Shown here piece after piece: positions 51,797 to 60,515 of a DNA stretch of 64,000 bases. How positions within the stretch are numbered: position 1 is the stretch's first letter; each line of letters opens with the position of its first letter. The notes below the pieces were generated by a model. That model saw nothing but the letters and a program-made list of their open reading frames with translations, had not been told where the DNA came from and did not search any database. This stretch comes from Acidovorax soli (GTDB lineage Bacteria; Pseudomonadota; Gammaproteobacteria; Burkholderiales; Burkholderiaceae_C). The stretch is taken from positions 1 through 64,000 of the forward strand of contig NZ_FNQJ01000011.1 in the NCBI RefSeq assembly GCF_900107605.1, in the 5' to 3' direction. A program made the position numbers and the translations under genes.

Positions 51797-51871
51797 TCAA
51801 CAAAGTTATCCACAGAAATCCGGGATGACCTGGCGAACCCCGTCAAATCAAGCACTTAGCCGCCCAATCTC
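51797..51871 (+). repeat. ~75-bp repeat unit, copy B, with DnaA box TTATCCACA (51806-51814)
   Basis: The first 24 bases are identical to copy A, and AAATCAAGCACTT is shared near the end. It lies immediately before the priA coding region. Confidence 0.75.
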
Positions 51872-51911
51872 CACACGGCATCCACAAGCCGCTGCAACCC
51901 CGCACTTTTCC

Positions 51912-54023
51912 GTGTCCTCACCCTCCTGCATCGTCCACATCGCCCTGCAGACGCCTGCGCACAGCGGTGTGGGCGATTTGCTGAGCTACGCCAGTGAGCG
52001 CCCGCTCGCGCCCGGCACGCTGGTGCGCGTGCCGTTGGGCAGCCGCGAGGTGCTGGGCGTGGTGTGGGATGCCGACGAAGCCACCGGCGAGCTGCCCGAT
52101 GGCGCCACCCTGCGGCCGATTGCCGGGGTGCTCGACGGCGTGGCGCCGCTGGATTTGCCCTGGCGCCGCCTGGTGGCATTTGCCGCGCGCTACTACCAGC
52201 GCGCCCTGGGCGAGGTGGCACTGGCCGCCCTGCCCCCGCAGCTGCGCGACCTGCGGCCCGAGCAGCTGGCGCGCCGCCTGCGCCGCCCCGGCACGGCATC
52301 GGAGGTTTCACAAGATGCTATTCAAAACATAGCACTCACCACCGAGCAGGAAATTGCAAGAGGCCGAATTGCCTCGGAAAATGGTCCTTTCCTGCTGTTT
52401 GGCAGCACCGGCAGCGGCAAGACCGAGGTCTACCTGCGCTGCGTGCAGGAGATGCTGGAGGCCGACCCGACCGCCCAGGCGCTGGTGATGGTGCCCGAGA
52501 TCAACCTCACACCGCAGCTCGAAGAACGCTTCGTGGGCCGCTTTGCCCCGCGCTTCGGCCCCGGCGCCGTGGTCTCGCTGCACAGTGGCATGACGAACCC
52601 CCAGCGCCTGAAAAGCTGGCTGGCCGCCCACAGCGGCAGCGCGCGCATCGTGCTGGGCACACGCATGGCGGTGTTCGCCAGCCTGCCGGGGTTGCAGCTC
52701 ATCGTGGTGGATGAAGAACACGACCCCAGCTACAAGCAGCAGGAGGGCGCCCGCTATTCGGCGCGCGACCTGGCCATCTGGCGCGGGCGCGAGCAGGGCG
52801 CCAAGGTGCTGCTGGGCTCGGCCACGCCCTCGCTGGAGAGCTGGCATGCCAGCGACCCCGCCGTGGGCCGCTACCTGCGGCTGGAAATGCCCAGCCGCAT
52901 CGGCGCGGGTGCCCTGGCCCGCGTGCGCCGCGTGGACATGAACCAGCAGCCCCGGCGCACCGTCTTCAGCGCCCCGCTGCTGCAGGCCATCACCGAGCGC
53001 GTGGCGCGCGGCGAGCAAAGCATGGTGCTGCTCAACCGCCGCGGCTACGCCCCCGTGCTGCACTGCGTGGACTGCGGCTGGAAGAGCGACTGCCCGCACT
53101 GCAGCGCGCACCAGGTGTTCCACAAGACCGACCGCACCCTGCGCTGTCACCACTGTGGCTACACGGTGCGCGTGCCGTTTCACTGCCCCACCTGCGGCAG
53201 CCCCGACATCCACCCCATGGGCCGGGGCACCGAGCAGCTCGAAGAACAGCTCGGCGCCCTGCTGCGCAACGTGCAGCGCCCCGACGGCAACCCGGCCCGC
53301 ATCGCACGCATCGACGCCGACACCACCAAGGCCAAGGGCGCGCTGGAGGCGCAGCTGGCGCAGGTGCATGCGGGCGAGGTGGACGTGCTGGTGGGCACGC
53401 AGATGATCGCCAAGGGCCACGACTTTCGCCGCATCACGCTGGTGGCCGCCGTGCAACCCGACGGCGCGCTGTTCAGCAGCGACTTCCGCGCAGCCGAGCG
53501 GCTGTTTGCGCTGCTGATGCAGGCGGCAGGCCGCGCCGGGCGCGACGCCGCCTACATGGCCGCCCAGGGCACGCAGTGCGAGATGTGGGTGCAGAGTTTT
53601 CACCCCCAGCACCCGGTGTTCGAGGCGCTGCGCACGCACGACTACCCCGCCTTTGCCGCCCGGCAGCTCAAGGAGCGCGAAGAGGCCGCCATGCCACCGT
53701 TCTCTTACCAGGCACTGGTGCGGGCCGATGCGCGCACGCAGGAGGTGGCGCAGGGCTTTCTGACGGCTGCCACCGCCGCAGCCCACGCCGCACAACTGCC
53801 CGGTTTGCCCGACGGTACGGTCATCCTGTTCCCGCCCGTGCCGCTCACGATCCAGCGAGTGGCCAATGTGGAACGCGCCCAGATGCTGATGGAAAGCCAC
53901 AGCCGCGCCACCCTGCAGCGTTTTCTGGCCGCGTGGCAGCCGGTGCTGCAGGCCACGCGCAGCCAGCCCGAGCACAAGGGACTGATCCGCTGGCTGGTGG
54001 ACGTGGACCCGCTGGCGATCTAG
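51912..54023 (+). CDS. priA: Primosomal protein N' (replication restart helicase PriA)
   Basis: About 703 residues. The N-terminal 3'-DNA-binding domain (VHIALQTPAHSGVGDLLSYA onward) is followed by a superfamily-2 helicase with Walker A FGSTGSGKTEVY near 165, VVDEEHDPSYKQQEG near 270, then an eight-cysteine zinc region (CVDC, CPHC, CHHC, CPTC near 375-435) and motif V/VI (GTQMIAKGHDF, QAAGRAGRD). PriA reloads DnaB at stalled forks. No ATG fits; GTG 51912 is the likely start, an ATG at 51825 the alternative. An A/T-rich patch (52311-52380, with TGCTAT-N7-ATAGCA) lies between the DNA-binding and helicase domains. Its TAG overlaps the convergent LysR stop (CTAG). Confidence 0.96.
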   Translation: MSSPSCIVHIALQTPAHSGVGDLLSYASERPLAPGTLVRVPLGSREVLGVVWDADEATGELPDGATLRPIAGVLDGVAPLDLPWRRLVAFAARYYQRALGEVALAALPPQLRDLRPEQLARRLRRPGTASEVSQDAIQNIALTTEQEIARGRIASENGPFLLFGSTGSGKTEVYLRCVQEMLEADPTAQALVMVPEINLTPQLEERFVGRFAPRFGPGAVVSLHSGMTNPQRLKSWLAAHSGSARIVLGTRMAVFASLPGLQLIVVDEEHDPSYKQQEGARYSARDLAIWRGREQGAKVLLGSATPSLESWHASDPAVGRYLRLEMPSRIGAGALARVRRVDMNQQPRRTVFSAPLLQAITERVARGEQSMVLLNRRGYAPVLHCVDCGWKSDCPHCSAHQVFHKTDRTLRCHHCGYTVRVPFHCPTCGSPDIHPMGRGTEQLEEQLGALLRNVQRPDGNPARIARIDADTTKAKGALEAQLAQVHAGEVDVLVGTQMIAKGHDFRRITLVAAVQPDGALFSSDFRAAERLFALLMQAAGRAGRDAAYMAAQGTQCEMWVQSFHPQHPVFEALRTHDYPAFAARQLKEREEAAMPPFSYQALVRADARTQEVAQGFLTAATAAAHAAQLPGLPDGTVILFPPVPLTIQRVANVERAQMLMESHSRATLQRFLAAWQPVLQATRSQPEHKGLIRWLVDVDPLAI

Positions 54024-54928
54024 AGCGCGTCGTCGTGCAGGTGGGTCTGCAGGATCTGCCGGAAGCTGGCCATGGCGGGCGCTGTGGTGCGGCCCGCCAG
54101 CGTGATGACGGCGTAGCGGGCGCCGGCGCGCATGTCCGGATGCATGGGCAGCGCGACCAGCCGGCCCGCATCCAGCCCCGCGCGGGCAGCCGCGCGCACG
54201 CCCAGGAACACGGCATCCGACTGCTCCACGGTCGCCAGCAAGGCGGACACGTCGTCGCACTCCAGCCGCACCATCTCCGACGGATGGGCCTGCAGCCCGA
54301 ACTGGTCCACCATCAGCCGGATCACTTCGTCCGACAGCGGCGTGCAGGCCACGGGGTAAGCCAGCACCTGCGCCAGTGTCACACGCGCAGCACCCGCCAG
54401 CGGATGGCCGGAGCGCACGATGAAATCGGCGCGCTGCTCGGCCAGCGCCTCGATCTGCAGGTCGGGCGCGGGCACCACGCGGCGCAGGTCCACCACCAGC
54501 GCATCGCACTGCCGGTTGCGCAGCTGCATTACCAGCAGCTCCGCCGGCCCATGGGTGACCGAAACGCGCAGGCCCGGGTGGTCACGCGCGACCGTTGTCA
54601 GCAGCGGCACGGTAAGCAGCGCGGCAGGGCCCGAGCCCAGCCCCACGCTGATGCGTCCCAGGTCACCCTGCTGCAGCAGGCGAGCGCTGTCGCGCAAGGC
54701 TTCCAGGTCACGCAGGATGGGCCGCGCGCGGGCCACGACCTCCTGCCCCAGCGGGGTGAGGGTGTTGCGCTTGCCCAGGCGGTCCAGCACCGGGCCACCG
54801 AGTTCAAGCTCCAGCCCCTGGATGCTGCGGCTGAGCGCCGACTGGGTGATGAACAGGCGCGCCGCCGCGCGGCTGAACGATCCCGTATCGGCAACGGCCA
54901 GCAAATGTTCCAGGTGGCGCAGGTTCAT
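54020..54928 (-). CDS. LysR-family transcriptional regulator
   Basis: A 302-residue LysR regulator: helix-turn-helix at residues 1-60 (MNLRHLEHLLAVADTGSFSR, AAARLFITQSALSRSIQGLE) and a substrate-binding domain after residue 90. It is divergent from a Bug receptor/M20 hydrolase pair 104 bases away, which it probably controls. The gap between them has an A/T-rich stretch with T-N11-A type sequences around 54930-54990. Confidence 0.93.
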   Translation of the reverse strand: MNLRHLEHLLAVADTGSFSRAAARLFITQSALSRSIQGLELELGGPVLDRLGKRNTLTPLGQEVVARARPILRDLEALRDSARLLQQGDLGRISVGLGSGPAALLTVPLLTTVARDHPGLRVSVTHGPAELLVMQLRNRQCDALVVDLRRVVPAPDLQIEALAEQRADFIVRSGHPLAGAARVTLAQVLAYPVACTPLSDEVIRLMVDQFGLQAHPSEMVRLECDDVSALLATVEQSDAVFLGVRAAARAGLDAGRLVALPMHPDMRAGARYAVITLAGRTTAPAMASFRQILQTHLHDDAL

Positions 54929-55032
54929 GCGATATATGAGTTCAACGAATGGTTTTCAGAAAAATAATACATTGGACGCATAGCGTTGCACTCCCTAGGA
55001 TGCGCTTACAACCATCGATACGGAGACATACC

Positions 55033-56031
55033 ATGCCCTCTTCCTCCTCCCGCCTGGCGCGCCGGACGGCCGCCCTGGTCGCAGGCCTGCTGCTGAGCGC
55101 GGGCGCCCTCGCACAAACCTACCCCGCCAAGCCCGTCACGCTGATGGTGCCCTATCCGGCCGGCGGGGTTTCAGACGTGATCGCCCGCACGGTGAACAAC
55201 ACGCTGGGCAAACAGCTGGGCCAGCCGGTCATCGTGGAAAACCTCGGGGGTGCCAGCGGCTCCATCGCAGCGCAGAAGGTGCTGAGCCAGCCCTCGGACG
55301 GCCACATGATCTTTCAGGGCTCGCCCAACGAGCTGATCCTGGCGCCGCTGGCCATCTCGGCCATCAAGTTCAAGAGCGAGGATTTCCGCCTGGTGAACAT
55401 GATCGCGACCGCGCAGATCGGCTTCCTCACCCGTGGCGACCTGCCGGTGAACAGCATCGACGAGTTCGTGGAATACGCCCGCAAGCAGGCCCAGCAGGGC
55501 CGCCCCATCACCTACGCCAGCGTGGGCCCGGGTTCGTTCTACCACCTGCTGGGCGAGCACCTGTCCAAGGTCACCGGCATCCCGATGGTGCATGTGCCGT
55601 ACAAGGGCGGCGCCCCGGCCGAGCAGGACCTGATTTCCGGCCAGGTGGACATCTTCCTGTCGCCCTTTGCCACCAAGCACGTCGATCTGCGCAAGGCCGG
55701 CCGCATCAAGGTGCTGGCGCTGCTGAACTCCGCCCGCCTCGATACCGCCAAGGACATCCCCGCCATCACCGAGAGCAAGGCCCTCAAGGACTTCACCTTC
55801 AACATCTGGACCGGCTACTTCGTCAAGCGCGACACGCCCGAGGCCGTGGTCGCCACCCTGCACAAGGCCATCGCCGGTACGCTCACCGAGCCCACCGTGC
55901 GCGCCAATCTCGAGGCCGCCAGCCAGACGCCAGCGCCGACGCTTTCCGTCGCAGAGGCCGCCAAGGCCTACACCGACGGCACGGCGCAGTTCCGTGCGAT
56001 TGCCAAGTCCATCAACCTTCAAGCGCAGTAA
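55033..56031 (+). CDS. Bug-family (TctC-like) solute receptor
   Basis: A 332-residue periplasmic receptor. After an Arg-rich signal peptide (LVAGLLLSAGALAQ) comes TYPAKPVTLMVPYPAGGVSD, the Bug hallmark, and VHVPYKGGAPAEQDLISGQV near 195. It binds a small carboxylate or amide-type compound. The M20 hydrolase gene follows after four bases and the LysR gene is divergent, so the three form an uptake, hydrolysis and control unit. Confidence 0.93.
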   Translation: MPSSSSRLARRTAALVAGLLLSAGALAQTYPAKPVTLMVPYPAGGVSDVIARTVNNTLGKQLGQPVIVENLGGASGSIAAQKVLSQPSDGHMIFQGSPNELILAPLAISAIKFKSEDFRLVNMIATAQIGFLTRGDLPVNSIDEFVEYARKQAQQGRPITYASVGPGSFYHLLGEHLSKVTGIPMVHVPYKGGAPAEQDLISGQVDIFLSPFATKHVDLRKAGRIKVLALLNSARLDTAKDIPAITESKALKDFTFNIWTGYFVKRDTPEAVVATLHKAIAGTLTEPTVRANLEAASQTPAPTLSVAEAAKAYTDGTAQFRAIAKSINLQAQ

Positions 56032-56035
56032 ACCC

Positions 56036-57226
56036 ATGGACCGTGCGATTCCCGAGGCCTTGCTCGCGCAGGCCGACACCTTTGTGGCGCTGCGGCGCGA
56101 CCTGCACCGCCACCCCGAGCTGGGATTCCAGGAACTGCGCACCAGCGCCCTGGTGGCCGAAAAGCTCACGCAGTGGGGCTATGCCGTGACGCGCGGCCTG
56201 GGCGGCACCGGCGTGGTGGGCCAGCTGCGCCGCGGCGCCGGCACCCGCCGCCTGGGCCTGCGCGCCGACATGGACGCGCTGCCCATCACCGAAGCCACGG
56301 GCCTGCCCCATGCCAGTTGCCACGCCGGCCTGATGCATGCCTGCGGCCACGACGGCCACACCGCCATGCTGCTGGCCGCAGCGCACCACCTGGCGCACCA
56401 CGGGCAGTTCAGCGGCACGCTCAACCTCATCTTCCAGCCCGCCGAGGAAGGCCTGGGCGGCGCCCGCAAGATGATGGACGACGGCCTGTTCCAGCGCTTT
56501 CCGTGCGACGCACTCTTTGCCATGCACAACATGCCCGGCCACCCGCCAGGGCACCTGCTGTTTCGCACCGGGGCCTTCATGGCGTCCAGCGAAAACATCA
56601 CCATCACGCTGCACGGCGTGGGCGGGCACGGCGCCATGCCGCACCACAGCGCCGACCCGGTGGTGGCGGGCTCGGCCATCGTGCTGGGCCTGCAGAGCAT
56701 TGTGGCGCGCAACGTGCCGCCCCTGCAGATGGCGGTGATCACCGTGGGCGCGTTCCAGGCGGGCGAGGCCAACAACGTGATTCCACAGACGGCCACGCTC
56801 AAGCTCAGCGTGCGCTCGCTGGACCGCGGCGTGCGCGAACTGCTCAACCGCCGCATCCGTGAGCTGGTGGAAGCCCAGGCGCAGAGCTATGGCGTGCGGG
56901 CCGAGGTGGACTTCCGCGGTGGCTACCCGGTGCTGGTCAACACCCCGGCCGAGACCGAGTTTGCGCGCCAGGTGGGCCGCGAACTGGTGGGCGACGCGCA
57001 GGTAACCGAGCAGGCCGAGCCCCTGACCGGCAGCGAGGACTTTGCCTTCATGCTGGAAGACGTGCCCGGCAGCTACCTGTTGATCGGCAACGGCGACGCA
57101 GCCACCGGCGGCCATGGCGCCTGCATGGTGCACAACCCGGGCTACGACTTCGAGGACCGCAACATCGCGGTGGGCAGCGCCTACTGGGTGCGGCTGGCCG
57201 AACGCTACCTCGTTGATCCGACCTGA
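56036..57226 (+). CDS. M20-family amidohydrolase (hippurate/N-acyl amino acid hydrolase type)
   Basis: A 396-residue M20D metallohydrolase. LRRDLHRHPELGFQELRTS near residue 18 is the family start, MHACGHDGHTAM near 101 carries metal ligands, FQPAEEGLGGARKM near 138 the catalytic Glu pair, and LTGSEDFAFML near 340 the final ligand. It hydrolyses N-acyl amino acids or indole-acetyl/hippurate-type amides. It starts four bases after the Bug gene, so the receptor probably delivers its substrate. Confidence 0.93.
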   Translation: MDRAIPEALLAQADTFVALRRDLHRHPELGFQELRTSALVAEKLTQWGYAVTRGLGGTGVVGQLRRGAGTRRLGLRADMDALPITEATGLPHASCHAGLMHACGHDGHTAMLLAAAHHLAHHGQFSGTLNLIFQPAEEGLGGARKMMDDGLFQRFPCDALFAMHNMPGHPPGHLLFRTGAFMASSENITITLHGVGGHGAMPHHSADPVVAGSAIVLGLQSIVARNVPPLQMAVITVGAFQAGEANNVIPQTATLKLSVRSLDRGVRELLNRRIRELVEAQAQSYGVRAEVDFRGGYPVLVNTPAETEFARQVGRELVGDAQVTEQAEPLTGSEDFAFMLEDVPGSYLLIGNGDAATGGHGACMVHNPGYDFEDRNIAVGSAYWVRLAERYLVDPT

Positions 57227-57307
57227 ACGCTGAACGCACCGACGCGCGCATGCCGTGAATGGCAACGATTTTTGAGGCACCTGGACTTGAATCCGCCCCA
57301 ATCGCAT

Positions 57308-58261
57308 TCACACCAGCAGCGCAACGGCACCCGAGAAGCTCAGAAACGCCAGCGCCGTGGACACCAGGATGATCCGTGCGATGCGGCCGTTGTGGGCGCC
57401 GAAGCGCTCAGCCAGCAGCGAGACATTGCTGGCGCTGGGCAGGGCGGCCAGCAGCACCAGCACGGTGAGCGCAAACGGCGACAGCGGCACGCCCAGCGCG
57501 ATGGCTGTCCGGCCCACGCCCCACACCAGCAGCGGGTGCAGCAGCAGCTTGGCCAGGGCAATGGGCACATAGTCGCGCAGCGGTACCTGCTCGTGCTGGT
57601 TCATCTGCGAGCGCGCCAGCACGGCGCCGATGGTGAACAGCGCCACGGGCGAGGCGGCATCGGCCAGCATGGCCACGGTTTTTTCCACCGGGCCGGGCAA
57701 GCTGAACTGCAGGGCCGATGCCAGCGCGCCCAGCGCAATCGACCAGGGCATGGGGTTGGTGGCCATGCCCCTGAAGGCATTCTTCAGCGCCACGCCCACG
57801 CCGTGGGTGCCCGCGCCGTCCAGCCGCGACAGCGCAATGCACAGCGAGCTGGTGATGACCATGTCCATCACGAGGGTGACGATGACCGGGCCCGCGCTTT
57901 GCGCCCCCAGCAGTGCCACCAGCAGGGGCGCACCCATGAAGCCGGTGTTGGGGAAAGCCGCCACCAGGGCGCCAAAGGCGGCGTCATTCCAGCCGATGCG
58001 CGCGTTACGGGTGAGTGCCACCGTGCCGCCCACCATGACCAGCGCGCACAGCAGGTACACGCCCGCCACGGCCGGGTCCAGCAGTTGCCCGATAGGGGTG
58101 CTGGCCCCGAAGCGGTACAACATGCAGGGCAGCGCGAAATACAGCACGAAGGCGTTGAGCCCCGGGATGGCGGGCTGCGGCAGCACGCCGCTGCGCGCGG
58201 CCAGATAGCCACAGAGCACGAGCGCAAAGAAAGGAAAGGTAACAAGCAGAACAGACAGCAC
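57308..58261 (-). CDS. AEC-family auxin-efflux-carrier-like transporter
   Basis: A 317-residue protein with about ten membrane helices, starting LLVTFPFFALVLCGYLAARS and containing AAFPNTGFMGAPLLVALLGA, the AEC asparagine/proline motif. Bacterial members move dicarboxylates such as malate or malonate, or other organic anions. It is convergent with the M20 gene and divergent from the helicase gene. Confidence 0.92.
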   Translation of the reverse strand: MLSVLLVTFPFFALVLCGYLAARSGVLPQPAIPGLNAFVLYFALPCMLYRFGASTPIGQLLDPAVAGVYLLCALVMVGGTVALTRNARIGWNDAAFGALVAAFPNTGFMGAPLLVALLGAQSAGPVIVTLVMDMVITSSLCIALSRLDGAGTHGVGVALKNAFRGMATNPMPWSIALGALASALQFSLPGPVEKTVAMLADAASPVALFTIGAVLARSQMNQHEQVPLRDYVPIALAKLLLHPLLVWGVGRTAIALGVPLSPFALTVLVLLAALPSASNVSLLAERFGAHNGRIARIILVSTALAFLSFSGAVALLV

Positions 58262-58442
58262 GGCGGGGATTCTCGCAGGCGCAGGCTTTGCCGGTACCGC
58301 TTCGCCATGTGAAATTTATTGCACCCCACCGCCACCGCGCCGGGCGGGCCATGCCCACCCCAGGCTCTGTATCATTGCGCGCTCTGCGTCGTCCGCCCCC
58401 TGCACTTTCCGCGCTTTTCCCCGTCTTCCCCTCGCCCCCTCC

Positions 58443-60515
58443 ATGTCCGCCGGACTCAATCTCGCCCAGCTTCAGGCTGTCCATTACACCGAAGGCCCCT
58501 GCCTAGTGCTGGCCGGCGCGGGCTCGGGCAAGACGCGGGTGATCACGCACAAGATCGCCCACATGATCGAGCGCGGCACGGAGCCCCGGCGCATTGCCGC
58601 CATCACCTTCACCAACAAGGCCGCTGCCGAAATGCGCGAACGGGCCAAGGGCCTCATCGGCCGCCGGGCCAAGGATGTGCTGGTGTGCACCTTCCACGCC
58701 CTGGGCGTGCGCATGGTGCGCGAGGACGGCGCCGTGCTGGGCCTCAAGCCCCAGTTCAGCATCATGGATGCCGACGACGTGGCCGGCATTCTGAAAGACG
58801 CCGCCGGCGGCACCACCGACCTGGCCACGGCGCGCCAGTGGCAGTGGACCATCAGCAAGTGGAAGAACATGGGGCTCGATGCCGCGCAGGCCCTGGCCCA
58901 GGCGGCCGACGACAACGAGCGCAGCATTGCCGTGGTGATGGCGCGCTACGAAGAGCGCCTGGCGGCCTACCAGAGCGTGGACTTCGACGACCTGATCGGC
59001 ATGCCGCTCAGGCTGCTGCGCGACTTCCCGGAGGTGCGCGCCAAGTGGCAGGCGGCCCTGGCCCATGTGCTGGTCGATGAGTACCAGGACACCAATGCCA
59101 CGCAGTACGAGCTGCTCAAGCTGCTGGTGGGCGAACGCGGCCATTTCACGGCCGTGGGCGACGATGACCAATCCATCTACGGCTGGCGCGGCGCCACGCT
59201 CGACAACCTCCGGAAACTGCCGCTGGACTACCCCGCGCTCCAGGTCATCAAGCTGGAGCAGAACTACCGCTCCACCAGCGCCATCCTGCGCGCGGCCAAC
59301 AACGTGATCGGGCCCAACCCCAAGCTGTTTCCCAAGACGCTGTTCAGCGAACTGGGCGAGGGTGAACCCGTGCGCGTGGTCGATGCCGACACCGAGGAGC
59401 ACGAGGCCGACCGCGCCGTGGCCCGCATCCAGAGCCTGCGCGCCGCTGCCAACCCGCCGCCGGACTGGAAGAGCTTTGCCATCCTGTACCGCGCCAACCA
59501 CCAGGCCAAGCCGTTCGAGAAGGCGCTGCGCAAGGCCAGCATTCCGTACAAGGTGTCGGGCGGCACGAGCTTTTTCGACCGCGCCGAGATCAAGGACCTG
59601 TGCGCCTGGTTTCGCCTGTGGATCAACAACGACGACGACCCGGCATTTCTGCGCGCCATCGGCAGCCCCAAGCGCGGCATCGGCCACACCACGCTGGCGG
59701 CCCTGGGAGCGTTTGCCACGCAGCACAAGCAGAGCATGTTCGGTGCACTGTTCAACGGCATGCTGCCGGCGGCCGTGCCCAAGCGTGCGCTCGATGGCCT
59801 GCACGAGTTCGGCCGCTACATCAACGACCTGGAGCACCGCGCCCGCCACACGCACGGCGCCGAGAATGCGCGCACCTTCCTGACCGAATGGCTCCAGGAA
59901 ATCGGCTACGAGCAGCACCTGTACGACGGCGAAGACAGCGAAAAGGTGGCCGCCGCCCGCTGGAGCAACGTGCTGGAGTTCTGCGACTGGATGGCCCAGC
60001 GCGCGGGCGGCCAGATCGACGACACGGCAGGCGCCATGGTGGCCAAGGAGACGAAAAGCCTGCTGGAGGTGTCGCAGACCATTGCGCTGCTGTCCACCAT
60101 CAGCGAGCGCGAGCAGGAGCAGGACATGGTCACGCTGTCGACCCTGCACGCCAGCAAGGGGCTGGAGTGGCCCCATGTGGTGCTGGTCGGCGTGACCGAG
60201 GGCATGCTGCCCTTCAAGCTCGACGACGACGAAGGCCGCCAGCTGAAGGTGGCCGACGACACCCTGCAGCGCCTGCAGGAAGAGCGCCGCCTGATGTATG
60301 TGGGCATCACCCGCGCCCAGCGCACGCTGGCCGTGAGCTGGACCAAAAAACGCAAGAAGGGCCGCGAGATGGTGGCCGCGCGGCCCAGCCGCTTCATTTC
60401 AGAGATGGGCCTGGACAAAGCCACCACGCGCGAAGACCCGCGCGAAAAGCTCAAGGCCTTGCGCGCCGAATTTGCCGCCAAGGCACAGGCCGCCAGTGCG
60501 GCGCCCAGCGCATGA
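58443..60515 (+). CDS. Rep/UvrD-type ATP-dependent DNA helicase
   Basis: A 690-residue superfamily-1 helicase. It has Q motif NLAQLQAVHYTEGP, Walker A LAGAGSGKTRVI near residue 24, DEYQDTNATQYELLK near 215, GDDDQSIYGWRGA near 240, LEQNYRST near 275 and TLHASKGLEWPHVVLVG near 570. Length and the N-terminal context favour Rep over UvrD (Rep about 673 residues). It unwinds DNA 3' to 5' and helps forks through obstacles. It overlaps the next small gene by four bases. Confidence 0.94.
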   Translation: MSAGLNLAQLQAVHYTEGPCLVLAGAGSGKTRVITHKIAHMIERGTEPRRIAAITFTNKAAAEMRERAKGLIGRRAKDVLVCTFHALGVRMVREDGAVLGLKPQFSIMDADDVAGILKDAAGGTTDLATARQWQWTISKWKNMGLDAAQALAQAADDNERSIAVVMARYEERLAAYQSVDFDDLIGMPLRLLRDFPEVRAKWQAALAHVLVDEYQDTNATQYELLKLLVGERGHFTAVGDDDQSIYGWRGATLDNLRKLPLDYPALQVIKLEQNYRSTSAILRAANNVIGPNPKLFPKTLFSELGEGEPVRVVDADTEEHEADRAVARIQSLRAAANPPPDWKSFAILYRANHQAKPFEKALRKASIPYKVSGGTSFFDRAEIKDLCAWFRLWINNDDDPAFLRAIGSPKRGIGHTTLAALGAFATQHKQSMFGALFNGMLPAAVPKRALDGLHEFGRYINDLEHRARHTHGAENARTFLTEWLQEIGYEQHLYDGEDSEKVAAARWSNVLEFCDWMAQRAGGQIDDTAGAMVAKETKSLLEVSQTIALLSTISEREQEQDMVTLSTLHASKGLEWPHVVLVGVTEGMLPFKLDDDEGRQLKVADDTLQRLQEERRLMYVGITRAQRTLAVSWTKKRKKGREMVAARPSRFISEMGLDKATTREDPREKLKALRAEFAAKAQAASAAPSA

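Larger units (their letters stand above)
51236..51911. other. Candidate replication origin or DnaA-binding locus between hemE and priA
   Basis: This 676-base gap is gene-free. It holds four exact TTATNCACA DnaA boxes, all on the plus strand: TTATGCACA at 51271 and 51618, TTATCCACA at 51470 and 51806. Hand counts give about 39% G+C for 51331-51420, 41% for 51481-51560 and 38% for 51681-51740, far below the surrounding genes, which suits DNA-unwinding elements. A degenerate ~75-bp unit is duplicated (51461-51536, 51797-51871). hemE adjoins the origin in Caulobacter and Rickettsia (established); origin function here is inference. It might instead be a DnaA-titration site or a DnaA-controlled priA promoter. 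Confidence 0.55.
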
